64,000 nucleotides of DNA, from contig NZ_CP136708.1 in the NCBI RefSeq assembly GCF_032925565.1, forward strand, positions 1,364,001 to 1,428,000, read 5' to 3'. Of the stretch, positions 1 through 8,788 are shown piece by piece. The position numbers and the translations under genes are program-made. The stretch's first letter is position 1; each line of letters opens with the position of its first letter. The notes beneath the pieces are model-generated. The model had not been told where the DNA came from. It did not search any database and worked only from the letters and a program-made list of their open reading frames with translations. The stretch comes from Alteromonas sp. CI.11.F.A3. GTDB lineage: Bacteria; Pseudomonadota; Gammaproteobacteria; Enterobacterales; Alteromonadaceae.

Positions 1-648
1 ATCTGTTTAGTAGGGAAGCAAAAGTCCATTCAAGGCATTATCCAGCTAACTAATAATCTCGAATTAGACGTTCAATACGTTGAAGTGGGTGATTCGTTAA
101 TGTTTTTCAGAAAGCTGATTAAACTGAATAAAAGTGGCGCTGTCTTTTTATCCCTAATTGATATACCTCTCGGCGTTTCTGACAAAAATGAACAATGGCT
201 ACCCTTTTTAAATGGCAACATTAAAGTTAAGACTGGCTTACTAAAAATTGCTAAAAAGCTCAAACTTCCAATCCGTTTTATCGTTTCTCGATACAATTTA
301 GAAACAAACGATGTGCCTATTACCAGTAACACAGTTAACGATATAGATACTATTTTTGGCCTGTTCAGCAAATATGTCGAGAATGAGCCTTACTTGTGGG
401 ACAAAGTCATGGACATATTCAAGTTTTACGAAAGCTCAATGCAGCCTGGTATGTTTATCCCATTTAAACTAGAAGGCAACTTTTTTGCTCTTGACGTTTC
501 CAGTCACCAGGTGCATCGAATAAACGAAGCTTTCTATAATAAAATTTGTGACTTAAAGGCGTCTAAAAAAATAAGTAGCGAACATGTTGAACAGTGTAAG
601 AAGCATATAAATGATCAAACAAATTTCAATATTCAATGCGCAGTTTGA
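1..648 (+). CDS. Probable LpxL/LPLAT-like acyltransferase, C-terminal part (5' truncated by window)
   Basis: The frame is open from base 1, so the gene begins left of the window; the first internal start (GTG at 85) is not convincing. The visible 215 residues include a stretch ending in PFLNG, followed by a hydrophobic GLLKIAKKLKLPIRF segment. This resembles the core of the lysophospholipid acyltransferase fold (LpxL/HtrB type), where a flavour of 'D..G....pF.G....g..lA...gaPi' recurs. The HX4D catalytic motif would lie upstream and cannot be seen. It overlaps the M50 protease gene by 38 bases, indicating translational coupling. The assignment rests on pattern resemblance only; an unrelated cluster-specific protein is possible. 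Confidence 0.45.
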   Translation: MCLVGKQKSIQGIIQLTNNLELDVQYVEVGDSLMFFRKLIKLNKSGAVFLSLIDIPLGVSDKNEQWLPFLNGNIKVKTGLLKIAKKLKLPIRFIVSRYNLETNDVPITSNTVNDIDTIFGLFSKYVENEPYLWDKVMDIFKFYESSMQPGMFIPFKLEGNFFALDVSSHQVHRINEAFYNKICDLKASKKISSEHVEQCKKHINDQTNFNIQCAV

Positions 649-1762
649 GTCGTTAGTCGAGTCGATTAATGAGGCTGATGGTAAATATGTCATCCGTACC
701 CATGATGACCGTTTTTTCCTTTTTGGGGAAAACTCTGTTTCTTTGTTAAATAGACTTGAAACAGCCACCGCGAATGAGATAGAGGAAGACGAAGAACAGC
801 GCTTAGCACATTTCATTGAAAAAGTGCTATTGCCAAAGGGTATCTATCAAACTAAGGGAGCTCGTGTCACCTACAAACCAAAGAAACCTACACTCTCTTT
901 ACACTTTGAGATATTAAATGCTTCAATGGTGAACCAATTATGCAAAGGCTTGGTCTGGCTTTTTATTCCATTAGTGGTTTTGTCAGTGGGGCTGATATCG
1001 TTGGTTGCTCATGTAAGCTATTTTACCAGTCACCTTCATGTGTTCTCTTATGAGTATATTTTATCGTACACCCCCATTGAGCTGGCCACTATATTAGTAT
1101 TATCTTTAATTACGTCATTTTTTCACGAGCTAGGGCACGCGAGCTGTTGCAAAAGGCTATCTGGTAAAGCCGGTGGAATTGGTTTTGGTATGAATTTTTT
1201 TATACCAGTATTTTATGCAAATGTATCAAATTTGCATATTTTACCTAGATCGAAAAAAGCGGCGATTGCGATATCAGGTATCTACTTACAGTTTGCAGTG
1301 GCTACGCTATTTATTTTACTAGAGCCTTATTTCCCCGCGGTAGAAAAATATTTAGTACTTAACTTAATTGGCATATGTTTTAACCTGATTCCATTTTTTA
1401 GAAATGATGGTTATTGGCTTCTTAACGACCTGTCAAAGAAAGACGACTTGTTGAGTGAAACTTTTTCAAGGATGAAACGCCTTGATAATATTGAAGTGAT
1501 TCACGTTATATATGCGCTGCTATTGGTGACCTTCTTTGCTGTTTCATTCGCTCTTATGGCAAATTTTTCCCTGTTTCGCGGCCCAGACATTATCGAACAA
1601 CTACTCAATCAAAGTATCTATTCATTTTCTGCTTATCTAAAAGGTGGCTTAGTCCTTCTTCATTATCTAGTTATTGCGATTTCTCTATTCCTGTTAATAC
1701 GTCATGTGGGCAACCTTATCATCTTAAAATTTAGAAACTTACTAATTTCAGAGGCAAATTAA
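611..1762 (+). CDS. PqqD-like/M50 family membrane metalloprotease (putative peptide zinc metalloprotease)
   Basis: 383 residues. Residues about 25-80 look like a PqqD-like winged-helix peptide-binding domain (sparing motif LFGENSVSLLNRL). They are followed by at least five hydrophobic segments. HELGH at 172-176 supplies the two zinc histidines and the catalytic glutamate, and NDGYW at 265-269 supplies the third ligand (Asp266), as in site-2-type M50 proteases. Proteins with this PqqD-plus-M50 architecture are commonly found in ribosomal peptide (RiPP) and bacteriocin clusters. It overlaps the upstream gene by 38 bases and abuts the next gene with no gap, so it is in an operon. The substrate is unknown, and any precursor peptide would be left of the window. 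Confidence 0.8.
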   Translation: MIKQISIFNAQFESLVESINEADGKYVIRTHDDRFFLFGENSVSLLNRLETATANEIEEDEEQRLAHFIEKVLLPKGIYQTKGARVTYKPKKPTLSLHFEILNASMVNQLCKGLVWLFIPLVVLSVGLISLVAHVSYFTSHLHVFSYEYILSYTPIELATILVLSLITSFFHELGHASCCKRLSGKAGGIGFGMNFFIPVFYANVSNLHILPRSKKAAIAISGIYLQFAVATLFILLEPYFPAVEKYLVLNLIGICFNLIPFFRNDGYWLLNDLSKKDDLLSETFSRMKRLDNIEVIHVIYALLLVTFFAVSFALMANFSLFRGPDIIEQLLNQSIYSFSAYLKGGLVLLHYLVIAISLFLLIRHVGNLIILKFRNLLISEAN

Positions 1763-2602
1763 ATGAAAAAAATTAAAATACTAATAGCGTTCATATTTAT
1801 ATTAGTTACCACGGCATGTTCAATAACAGTAAACGAAGATATGATTACATCACCATCTAAAGAGATAGATAGTGAAAATTTAAGAACGCTTCAATTAGCC
1901 TACCGACCGGTTGAGCTTCTCTCTGAAGATGGCTCAAAACTCTTTGCGTTAGAGAAAAGCAACTCAACAAACTCTACGACTGTTGTTATTTTTCATGGGA
2001 ATGCCCTGAATTTAACCAAACAGCCATGGTTTGGAGTATTAAACACGCTTAGCGACTTAAATGTGAATGTCCTAGCCATCGATTATAGAGGCTTTGGTAA
2101 AAGTGAAGGTAAAGCTAACTTCACTAATATGAAAGAGGACGCAATCACAGCAATTGAATCTATTTCTAAAGAGCAAGATATCTTTCTTTATGGCCTGTCT
2201 CTTGGCTCTGTAATGGCAGCAGAGACGGCTAAGGACCCACGAGTCAAAGGGCTCATAATCGAAGGCGGCATAACCAACGAAACTGACATGATTGACCTAT
2301 TTAAATCACGTAAAACATTTGGATCCTTGTTTAGTGTAGAGTTGGATGAAAACCTTAAATTTGATATTCCAAATATAGTAGAACAAAGCAATTTACCCTT
2401 ATTGGTAATTCACGGACTACAAGATGAAAATATCCCAGCCAGTATGGGGAAATCAATCTTTGCAGCATCGTCGAACCCAGATAGTGACCTATATTTGGTT
2501 GAAGATGGGGGACATTGCGATACATTTTCAGTCGATAGAAAAGCTTATCTGAAAAAAATTGATACCTTTATTAATACAGTCAATCTTAGGGATAGTAAGT
2601 AG
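1763..2602 (+). CDS. Alpha/beta hydrolase, probable lipoprotein
   Basis: 279 residues. A lysine-rich start and hydrophobic core end at TTAC with Cys19, a slightly atypical lipobox, so this is a lipoprotein or otherwise secreted. The hydrolase core follows: HGN oxyanion loop at 78-80, nucleophile elbow GLSLG with Ser146, Asp221 in HGLQDE and His251 in DGGH complete a plausible Ser-Asp-His triad. Its closest general family is the BEM46/YfhR type of serine hydrolase. The ATG follows the stop codon of the M50 gene directly, so it belongs to the same operon. It may act on a periplasmic ester or peptide; the substrate cannot be read from the sequence. Confidence 0.8.
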   Translation: MKKIKILIAFIFILVTTACSITVNEDMITSPSKEIDSENLRTLQLAYRPVELLSEDGSKLFALEKSNSTNSTTVVIFHGNALNLTKQPWFGVLNTLSDLNVNVLAIDYRGFGKSEGKANFTNMKEDAITAIESISKEQDIFLYGLSLGSVMAAETAKDPRVKGLIIEGGITNETDMIDLFKSRKTFGSLFSVELDENLKFDIPNIVEQSNLPLLVIHGLQDENIPASMGKSIFAASSNPDSDLYLVEDGGHCDTFSVDRKAYLKKIDTFINTVNLRDSK

Positions 2603-3056
2603 GTGAGTGATGATCTCAAGGATAAATACGCTTACGCTATACCTTATATTTCCGTTCTACTTTTGACTGCCTTTGGCTCAACATCGCCACAAAGCTATCA
2701 AAAACACAGCGGTTGAGAACAGAAACGAATACTCTGATTTAGAAGGCATGCAACAGTATCAAAATGATCAGTATTAACTAATTTACGAAGCCTAAATGAA
2801 ATGTTAAGAAAGGCTCATCAATAGTGTAATAGCGAAAAGTTCACAACGTAATGTTTCAAACCTAAAATTATTTATGTTTCGCTGGGCTATGAAAATAGCT
2901 ACCTTACATCGTATACGTATTGCGACTATAAAATTTCTTATAGTAAAAGTGCTCGAGCGTAAATGTCTCAATTATCTTGATTTTTTTGTTGGTACCCAGT
3001 GTATTGATATCTCCTATAAATGCCGATATTTATAAGAGATATCAATTTAAAAGGCG
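2603..3056. other. Gene-poor interval after the left-edge operon
   Basis: No convincing complete gene. A GTG frame (2603-2716, 37 residues) follows the hydrolase stop directly. A second frame (ATG 2610) would give a 55-residue secreted-looking peptide but carries an in-frame TGA at 2664-2666. The interval ends in a long palindrome described separately. Confidence 0.4.
3003..3046. repeat. Long palindrome, 19-bp arms
   Basis: Arms 3003-3021 and 3028-3046 are complementary apart from one G/T position, with a six-base loop. It lies 10 bases past the stop of the minus-strand DUF4235 gene, so it may terminate that transcript. No clear U tract follows on either strand. Confidence 0.6.
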
Positions 3057-3302
3057 CTATTTAGATTGGCGTTTATCAAGCGCATACTGAACTGCCATTC
3101 GAGCAATACCCGCTCCAATGCCTGACACTACCGCCCAAGTGACGGCCTCTTTAAGGTCGGTGTTTTCGCTACCCTTATCTTTAGGAGCAGGTTCGTTAGT
3201 TACCTTTTCCCACGACTTTTGTAACGTTTTTCGTGCAAGAATACCTGCAGATGCCGCAGCAAGTCCGATACCAACGTTCGTAATCATTTGTTTATTACTC
3301 AT
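3057..3302 (-). CDS. DUF4235 family small membrane protein
   Basis: 81 residues from ATG at 3302, chosen because GGAG sits six bases upstream; the frame can be extended to 3314. There are two hydrophobic segments (about residues 6-24 and 52-70) around a lysine-rich linker, and the pattern matches the DUF4235 family of small, probably inner-membrane proteins of unknown function. It is preceded on the same strand by the small DUF1328 gene about 190 bases upstream. Families of this size are often stationary-phase or stress proteins; that role is an inference. Confidence 0.75.
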   Translation of the reverse strand: MSNKQMITNVGIGLAAASAGILARKTLQKSWEKVTNEPAPKDKGSENTDLKEAVTWAVVSGIGAGIARMAVQYALDKRQSK

Positions 3303-3489
3303 CATTTTCTCCATTGGATATTTAGGGTAATGCTATTCCTATGCAGCGTTTTAGGCTCGCAAAGGGCAACCAGTAATATATTCGACAACTTACGTACCTG
3401 AAAAAAAACAGCCATTAATCAATTGACTAATGGCTGTTTAATTCAGACTCAAAATAAATCTTCAAACCAATCGCTAAATTGGTGATTGT

Positions 3490-3657
3490 CTATTTTTTGC
3501 CTCTAACCATATTCATCACAATTGAAATGATGAGTAAGATGACAAAAATACCGAATATGATTTTAGCGATACCGGCTGCTGAACCAGCAATTCCACCAAA
3601 TCCTAATACTGCTGCAACTAATGCAATAACTAAAAATATCAAAGCCCAACGTAACAT
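3490..3657 (-). CDS. DUF1328 (UPF0391, YtjA-like) small membrane protein
   Basis: 55 residues starting [20 protein letters not shown], with a second hydrophobic segment near [15 protein letters not shown] and a basic end VRGKK. This is the characteristic two-helix pattern of the YtjA/UPF0391 family. ATG at 3657 is preceded by AAGGGA at a good distance. In enterobacteria the homologue is a small inner-membrane protein of unknown function. The plus-strand reading frame over the same bases is a shadow. Confidence 0.9.
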   Translation of the reverse strand: MLRWALIFLVIALVAAVLGFGGIAGSAAGIAKIIFGIFVILLIISIVMNMVRGKK

Positions 3658-4004
3658 AATGTATCCCTTCAGTTTGTGAGTTAATGTGACTTAATATTAA
3701 AAATGCAAAGCATAGGCCTACTTTCCAAACTTTTTAGGTTATTGTTTAAAAGTCAGTCAAAACGTGGCTTGTAGCTTGGTTGCAAATAAAAAAGTATCGT
3801 ATCTTTTGGTGCCTCGATAAGAGTACTTGCGAAAAACGTTAACGATATTACGAAAAAATTGTAAAAATTTCTTGGTACTGAATAAAGACATCTGCGTACA
3901 TTATTCTGCGCACGTATCTTTTGATGTACTCTCCCTCGATTTTTCTAGCGGGCGTAAAAAATCGATATGTTGTAGCTGGTATTTGTTTAAGCTGGAGAAG
4001 CGTA
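3658..4004. other. Intergenic region between divergent DUF1328 and MATE genes
   Basis: About 347 bases holding the two divergent promoters by position. Plus-strand frames extending upstream of the MATE gene (from 3827 and 3921) lack family similarity and a ribosome site. I see no RNA gene. Confidence 0.4.
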
Positions 4005-5357
4005 ATGCAAGAAGTCACCAAATCAGAACCATCGCTAACGGAGGGCTCAATAGTCGCTCACATGCTGCGGCTTGCTATCCCGGCATCAACGGGCATGATC
4101 TTCAATACATTGTATAACCTTACCGATATTTGGTTTGCTGGCTATTTGTCAGATAATGCGCTTACCGGTTTATCCATTGCATCTAGTGTCTTCTTCTTAC
4201 TGCTATCTATTGGTATTGGCATTCAAACTGGGGCATCAGCTATGATTGCACCTGGCGCAGGAAGAGGCGAGACTCACGAAGTGAAAGGATGGCTTGATAA
4301 CGTCAGCGGCCTTGCCATTGCCTTCAGCGCACTATCATTTGTTTTGGGCTATTTTGCTGCGCGGCCTCTTGTTGTATTACTTGGCGCCGAATCTCACATT
4401 GAACCTCTCGCTATGGAATATTTATGGGTAACGCTGGCAGGTTCGGTAGGCTTCACTTTATCCTTCGGTGCTGCGGGCGCATTAATGGCATTAGGAGATA
4501 CCAAATCTAACCGAAACGCACTTATGATTGGCTTTTTTGCTAATTTTGGGCTCAACCCATTCTTCACTTTCGTACTCGATTTAGGGGTAGGCGGTATAGC
4601 GCTAGCTACTGTTGTTATTAAGTTTGCTACCGCGTTCTATCTGTTTCGAGTACTCATGAAGCGATTGAACATATCGGTTATGCCAGCCTTTGATAAAGCG
4701 CGGTGGCAAGAACTACTTAAACAAATATTGCCCGCCAGCTTTAACATGCTCACCATCATTCTAGGTGGGTTTATTACCGTTGCGCTTATTGGACAATTTG
4801 GAAGTGAACATGTAGCTGGTTACACCGTTGGGCTGCGCTTAGAGCAGGTTTTGTTGCTACCTGCACTAGGCTTAAATAGCGCGGTAATGGCTATTGCGGG
4901 TCAAAATATGGGCGTAGGTCGTTATGAACGCGTGGGTGAAACCTACCGAAAAGGACTGTTAATCGGTTTCTTTATGGCGGTAGTGTCTATCCCTATTATG
5001 TATTTTTTATCGCCGCTGGCGATGAACCTTTTTACAAGCGACAGCGCCATTAAAAACACAGGCGTTACCTACCTTCGAATTGATACGTTAGCCTTTTACG
5101 CTTACGTGGTGTTGTTTCAAAGTGTGGCTATTCTACAGGCCATGCAGAAACCTATGTTTCCTATGTATTTAGGCATTGCTCGGCAACTTGTTGTGCCCGC
5201 GTTTATAAATTATATGCTGGTTGTGGTGTGGGGCTATCCCATGGTGTCTATGTTTTACACCATCGTTACCGTTGTCATCCTAAGCGCCATACTTGCCTTC
5301 TTCTATACAAGACGGAAGATAAACAAAGTAAAAAAAGAAGGGGGCAGTACTGCTTAA
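4005..5357 (+). CDS. MATE family efflux transporter
   Basis: 450 residues from ATG 4005, which has GGAG seven bases upstream; an in-frame start at 3921 adds 28 residues with no family similarity. The protein has about 12 hydrophobic segments in two related halves. Each half opens with the typical MATE pattern (for example IPASTGMIFNTLYNLTDIWF near residue 25). MATE proteins exchange cations (Na+ or H+) for organic toxic compounds across the inner membrane. It stands alone, convergent with the MORN-repeat gene. The substrate cannot be assigned. Confidence 0.92.
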   Translation: MQEVTKSEPSLTEGSIVAHMLRLAIPASTGMIFNTLYNLTDIWFAGYLSDNALTGLSIASSVFFLLLSIGIGIQTGASAMIAPGAGRGETHEVKGWLDNVSGLAIAFSALSFVLGYFAARPLVVLLGAESHIEPLAMEYLWVTLAGSVGFTLSFGAAGALMALGDTKSNRNALMIGFFANFGLNPFFTFVLDLGVGGIALATVVIKFATAFYLFRVLMKRLNISVMPAFDKARWQELLKQILPASFNMLTIILGGFITVALIGQFGSEHVAGYTVGLRLEQVLLLPALGLNSAVMAIAGQNMGVGRYERVGETYRKGLLIGFFMAVVSIPIMYFLSPLAMNLFTSDSAIKNTGVTYLRIDTLAFYAYVVLFQSVAILQAMQKPMFPMYLGIARQLVVPAFINYMLVVVWGYPMVSMFYTIVTVVILSAILAFFYTRRKINKVKKEGGSTA

Positions 5358-5387
5358 ATGTACGCCGCCCATCGCTTTGTCGCTTTA

Positions 5388-6746
5388 TTAGTCACAACTA
5401 ATAAGTTGCGTAGAACTGCTGTAAAAATCGTCCTCTAGAGCAACTTTATCAAACTTATATTCTTCATCCTGATATATTCTTTCTATTGAGCCTGCCCAAT
5501 GGTACGAATCAGATTCTACATAAATGAAATAAGCATCGGCTTGGGTTTCTAAAACCGTTTTTGTTGTGTATGGCGCTACGTTTATCCAACCGTTAATTTG
5601 CCAATCGTCCTCTATGAACGTAAGAACAGATATGGTTTCGTTGCACGTATTTTTCACTTTTATCGTGTTAAAAAGGTTGAAAGATGCTTTTAGTAACTTC
5701 CCGTTGTCGTACTTTCCGTATATTGTTCTTCCGCGCTCTTCATCGTATAACTCCCAAACGCCGTCCATTTCACCGTCTAAATAAATTCCGGCTTCTAAAA
5801 TTTGGCCGGTGCTATCAAGCTTTTGGTATTTCCCTGACTTGGTCTCGTTTATGTAGGTAGTTTCTTCTGCTAAGTTACCATTTGGGTGGTATTTATAATA
5901 TCTCCAAATGCCTTTCCTGAAGCTTTCAAGGCCGGTACCGTCGATGTTTTCTTGAGAGTAGTACCCACGCACTGCCAGTTGTCCATCTTCGTGGAACCTT
6001 ACATACAAACCACTTTCTAGTCCGTTGAATGTATCTGTATGCGTTTTGAGTTGGCCATTATCATAAAACGTATTTACCTCACCTAAACCCACTTTTTTTC
6101 CATTCTTGAGCGTGTATTTTTGTACGATTTCATTCTGAGCCGTTAGGTATAGAATTTCTCCGTCTTCTTCACCATCCTTAAAACTGCCTTTATAAGCGAT
6201 ATTACCGTTTGGATGATACTCAACTAAAGAACCTGATGTATCTTGGTGAATGTATTCCATAGCAAAGTCAGAAGCGTCGGTCATAAAGCTCTCTAGCTCT
6301 TTGGCTTCGTTATTAAACTCTACAATACTATCAATCTTAACAATTCCGTTGCTGTGATATTCCTTGTAAGTCAATTGCGTTAACGTTGACGAACCTGAGA
6401 TACGTGTTTTTAAATCACCGTTTGAGAAATAATCGTTAAATACGAAATCTCCGAGTAATTGTCCGTCCTCCATAGTATGTTTTGTCGACAGCAGACCTGG
6501 AGCGACGTAATTTACTATTTTGTAGTTATGCATACCCCATTTTTCAGGTGCGGTGACAAAATGCATACTAAGTTCACCGGTGTCGAAGTACTCTTTGTAG
6601 TTTGCTATTAAATTGCCTTCCTCAACTACGGATATACCTTCGAATCTAAGCTGACCATTTTCATGGTAGTCTCTTTCTATTTCCTGAGCGTGAACAACAC
6701 TCTGTAGTAGAAAGGTAAAAAGAATAAATTTAAAACTTCGACGCAT
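5388..6746 (-). CDS. Secreted MORN_2-repeat protein (YwqK-like)
   Basis: 452 residues from ATG 6746, preceded by GGAAAG and opening with a signal peptide that ends VVHAQ. The body carries about nine repeats of the MORN_2/YwqK form, each with a core like 'ENGQL..EG' (YHENGQLRFEG, HPNGNLAEETTY, EDGQLAVRGYY). The C-terminal 100 residues leave the repeat and contain two cysteines. Such proteins are often named YwqK-type antitoxins, but the signal peptide points to a periplasmic or exported repeat protein. Its partner and function are unknown. An extension to 6818 is possible but would bury the signal peptide. Confidence 0.75.
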   Translation of the reverse strand: MRRSFKFILFTFLLQSVVHAQEIERDYHENGQLRFEGISVVEEGNLIANYKEYFDTGELSMHFVTAPEKWGMHNYKIVNYVAPGLLSTKHTMEDGQLLGDFVFNDYFSNGDLKTRISGSSTLTQLTYKEYHSNGIVKIDSIVEFNNEAKELESFMTDASDFAMEYIHQDTSGSLVEYHPNGNIAYKGSFKDGEEDGEILYLTAQNEIVQKYTLKNGKKVGLGEVNTFYDNGQLKTHTDTFNGLESGLYVRFHEDGQLAVRGYYSQENIDGTGLESFRKGIWRYYKYHPNGNLAEETTYINETKSGKYQKLDSTGQILEAGIYLDGEMDGVWELYDEERGRTIYGKYDNGKLLKASFNLFNTIKVKNTCNETISVLTFIEDDWQINGWINVAPYTTKTVLETQADAYFIYVESDSYHWAGSIERIYQDEEYKFDKVALEDDFYSSSTQLISCD

Positions 6747-7136
6747 GTGCTTTCCTTTCAGTAACTGAATCACCTTCACCCTCAAAAAAGGGCAATAAAA
6801 TACGCTTACACGGCGCACTAAAAATTGTTTTTATTCATTTCCTGCTTACTCAACGGAAAGGAAAATGCGCTCTGACTTTTTAGGTTTAGTGCAACACGTG
6901 TTAAGCAATCATTTTGTTGATTATTTTTTATTTTATTTAATATTAACTCTTTTTTTAAACAGTATTAAATAGTCGTTATAAATATTGGCGATTTTAAGTA
7001 CATTTTTTAAGTTTGAATAATACACTGTTGGCTTTCGTGGGCAGTATTTCGGTTTACCCTTAACTGCGAATAGCCCATTCCTATTTTTATCAGTGAAACA
7101 GGTTATAATAGCTGATAAATGTAAATAGGAATTGAT
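6747..7136. other. AT-rich intergenic region
   Basis: Very AT-rich between about 6920 and 7020, with long T runs. It separates two divergent genes and presumably holds both promoters. AGGAATTGAT just before 7137 is the ribosome site for the DUF3010 gene. No other gene is seen. Confidence 0.4.
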
Positions 7137-7583
7137 ATGAAAGTCTGTGGTGTAGATTTAAAAGGTAACGAAGCAAATGTATGTCTGTTGTCGCTGATAG
7201 ATGGGTTGTTTCATGTTCCCGACTGTCGTACGCGTCGGTTAACGTTAGCTGACAGCAGTGCCAAAGGGTTAAAAAGTTTTCAAAGTACGTTTGCTAAACT
7301 TGTCGCAGACTACCAAATTGATGCCGTGATCATTCGCCAGCGTCAAAGCAAAGGTAAATTTGCGGGTAGTTCTATTGGCTTTAAATTAGAAGCGGCTATT
7401 GAATTAATTGAGGGGTTAAACGTTGTGGTATATAGCCCTACTGATATTAAAGAATCTTTACGCCGAAACCCAATGGCAGTGCCTTTTGCCGAAACCGGTT
7501 TGAAGCAGTTTCAAGAGCCTGCTTTTACTACTGCCTATGCGTGGTTAATGCAGAACCATTACGCTTCGCAAACAGACGAGTAA
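7137..7583 (+). CDS. DUF3010 family protein
   Basis: 148 residues. The N-terminus (MKVCGVDLKGNEANVCLL) places an aspartate after a beta strand, as in RNase H-like/RuvC folds, and the whole matches the DUF3010 family found in marine gammaproteobacteria. AGGA lies at a good distance before the ATG. A hairpin of the dispersed repeat family follows the stop. No biochemical role is known; the fold link is an inference from the N-terminal pattern. Confidence 0.8.
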   Translation: MKVCGVDLKGNEANVCLLSLIDGLFHVPDCRTRRLTLADSSAKGLKSFQSTFAKLVADYQIDAVIIRQRQSKGKFAGSSIGFKLEAAIELIEGLNVVVYSPTDIKESLRRNPMAVPFAETGLKQFQEPAFTTAYAWLMQNHYASQTDE

Positions 7584-7589
7584 ATAAAG

Positions 7590-7625
7590 GGGGCAGGGGA
7601 GTTTATCTATTAATACCCTTGCCCG
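7590..7625 (+). terminator. Repeat-family hairpin after the DUF3010 gene
   Basis: GGGCAGGGG near 7592 pairs with CCCTTGCCC ending at 7624, with one G-T pair. It lies just after the stop at 7583. It is a divergent member of the GGGGTCAGAGTAC palindrome family. Confidence 0.55.
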
Positions 7626-7703
7626 GTTTAAGCGTCACAAGGTGGTGAAATAAGCGCGCTATTTTGTCTGCGTAAGCGCCTGCATTAGCTCCTGCACCAG
7701 CTC

Positions 7704-8303
7704 CTAGAACAGCTCCTTCCTTTTCAGAGTAAATCGCCATGGTAAAGTTGCGTCATCTTCGGCGTAGTCTATACCAATGCGCGGCGAACACGTGATGTCA
7801 TCACTTAATATTTTGTTTCCTTCATCATTACCTTCATCTTGAACCCAAACCACGTTTTGATTCATTACTGATGTTGCATTAAGAGAGGGCGTCAACGCGA
7901 GCGCTTGGGTCAGTTTAGCTGGGCCAGAGCATAGGTTTTTGTTGGCAGACTTCATGTTTCTTCTTGATAACATGGTATCTAGTCCTTGCGTCGGTTCAAT
8001 TGCCCGGATAAGTACAGAGTCTGCAAAAGACTCGCCGTTTGTTACTATGTTGAACATACTGTGGTAGCCATAAACATTATAAATATACGCAATGCCGCCG
8101 TTGCGCTTCAATGTTTTTACAGAAGAAGGGCGCCTCAGTAAATGCTTTTGCATTGCCAAATCATTGCTATGAGAATAAGCCTCAGTCTCTGTAATAATGC
8201 CGCCGGTACGTACACCATTCATTTCACTGTATAGGTACTTGCCTAGCAAATTCTTCGCGATGCTTACAACATTGCTTTGAGTAAAAAAAGAAGAGGGCAT
8301 CAT
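7704..8303 (-). CDS. DNA-3-methyladenine glycosylase (AAG/MPG family)
   Basis: 199 residues, normal for the family. ITETEAY at 37-43 matches the catalytic motif, in which the Glu before Ala-Tyr activates water. VYGYHSMFNI and the downstream LIRAIEP match the base-flipping pocket and conserved core. The enzyme excises alkylated or deaminated purines in base excision repair. One oddity is that the segment after the motif reads NDLAMQKH, not the usual D.ASHA, so a pocket histidine seems displaced or replaced. It is followed at the 5' side by a same-strand DUF2945 gene 26 bases upstream, so the two are probably co-transcribed. Confidence 0.85.
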   Translation of the reverse strand: MMPSSFFTQSNVVSIAKNLLGKYLYSEMNGVRTGGIITETEAYSHSNDLAMQKHLLRRPSSVKTLKRNGGIAYIYNVYGYHSMFNIVTNGESFADSVLIRAIEPTQGLDTMLSRRNMKSANKNLCSGPAKLTQALALTPSLNATSVMNQNVVWVQDEGNDEGNKILSDDITCSPRIGIDYAEDDATLPWRFTLKRKELF

Positions 8304-8329
8304 AATGAGTGCAATAAATAGCAGAGAAG

Positions 8330-8548
8330 TTAAGACGTTTTCTTAAGTTCGCTATGCGATTTCAGTAATTCAGTACCATCATCTTGCTCAATAAGGTAAG
8401 CCGGGTCATTTTCGCTGGCCTTACGTTTCACTGATGAGCCTTTTATCGTGCGTTCAACATCGCTTGTATATTTCTTTCGAATATTACCCGAGGCGCTACC
8501 TTTACCCCATTCCCATTCAACTTCTGTGTTAATAGCATAATTTTTCAT
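8330..8548 (-). CDS. DUF2945 (HVA1-like TUDOR) small protein
   Basis: 72 residues from ATG 8548, preceded by AGGGA; the frame extends to 8608 but that start lacks a ribosome site. The sequence matches the DUF2945 pattern: an early VEWEWGKGSASGNI, a basic KKYTSDVERTIKGSSVKR stretch, and YLIEQDDG followed by LLKSHSEL. Members are small, cytoplasmic and of unknown function; the fungal relatives are called hypervirulence-associated TUDOR domains. It lies directly upstream of the glycosylase gene. Confidence 0.8.
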   Translation of the reverse strand: MKNYAINTEVEWEWGKGSASGNIRKKYTSDVERTIKGSSVKRKASENDPAYLIEQDDGTELLKSHSELKKTS

Positions 8549-8788
8549 TTTAAATCCCTGTCTAAATGGAAAAGAGGGTTGTGCTAAATTAAATTTCTTG
8601 AACCCCAACCATGGTGCTTAATAGCGCATTTGTATAAAGTTTATAACGGGGGCTGTGCGGGTTAAGTTCACTATTAAAGCGGGGAGCAAGGTACATTACC
8701 CTCTTAAAAATTCCCGACGCCTTTACTTGCACTGGCAAAATGAACAAAATTTGTCGATAATCAAATCTTTAAACTATTCAAAGATATA

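Noticed and set aside
611..1762. M50 protease as processing enzyme for the peptide at 60936
   Set aside because: The two loci are 59 kb apart, and double-glycine leaders are cut by C39 peptidases, not M50 enzymes.
3479..3679. 66-residue plus-strand frame over the DUF1328 gene
   Set aside because: The minus strand gives a 55-residue YtjA-type protein with a good ribosome site; the plus frame is its shadow.
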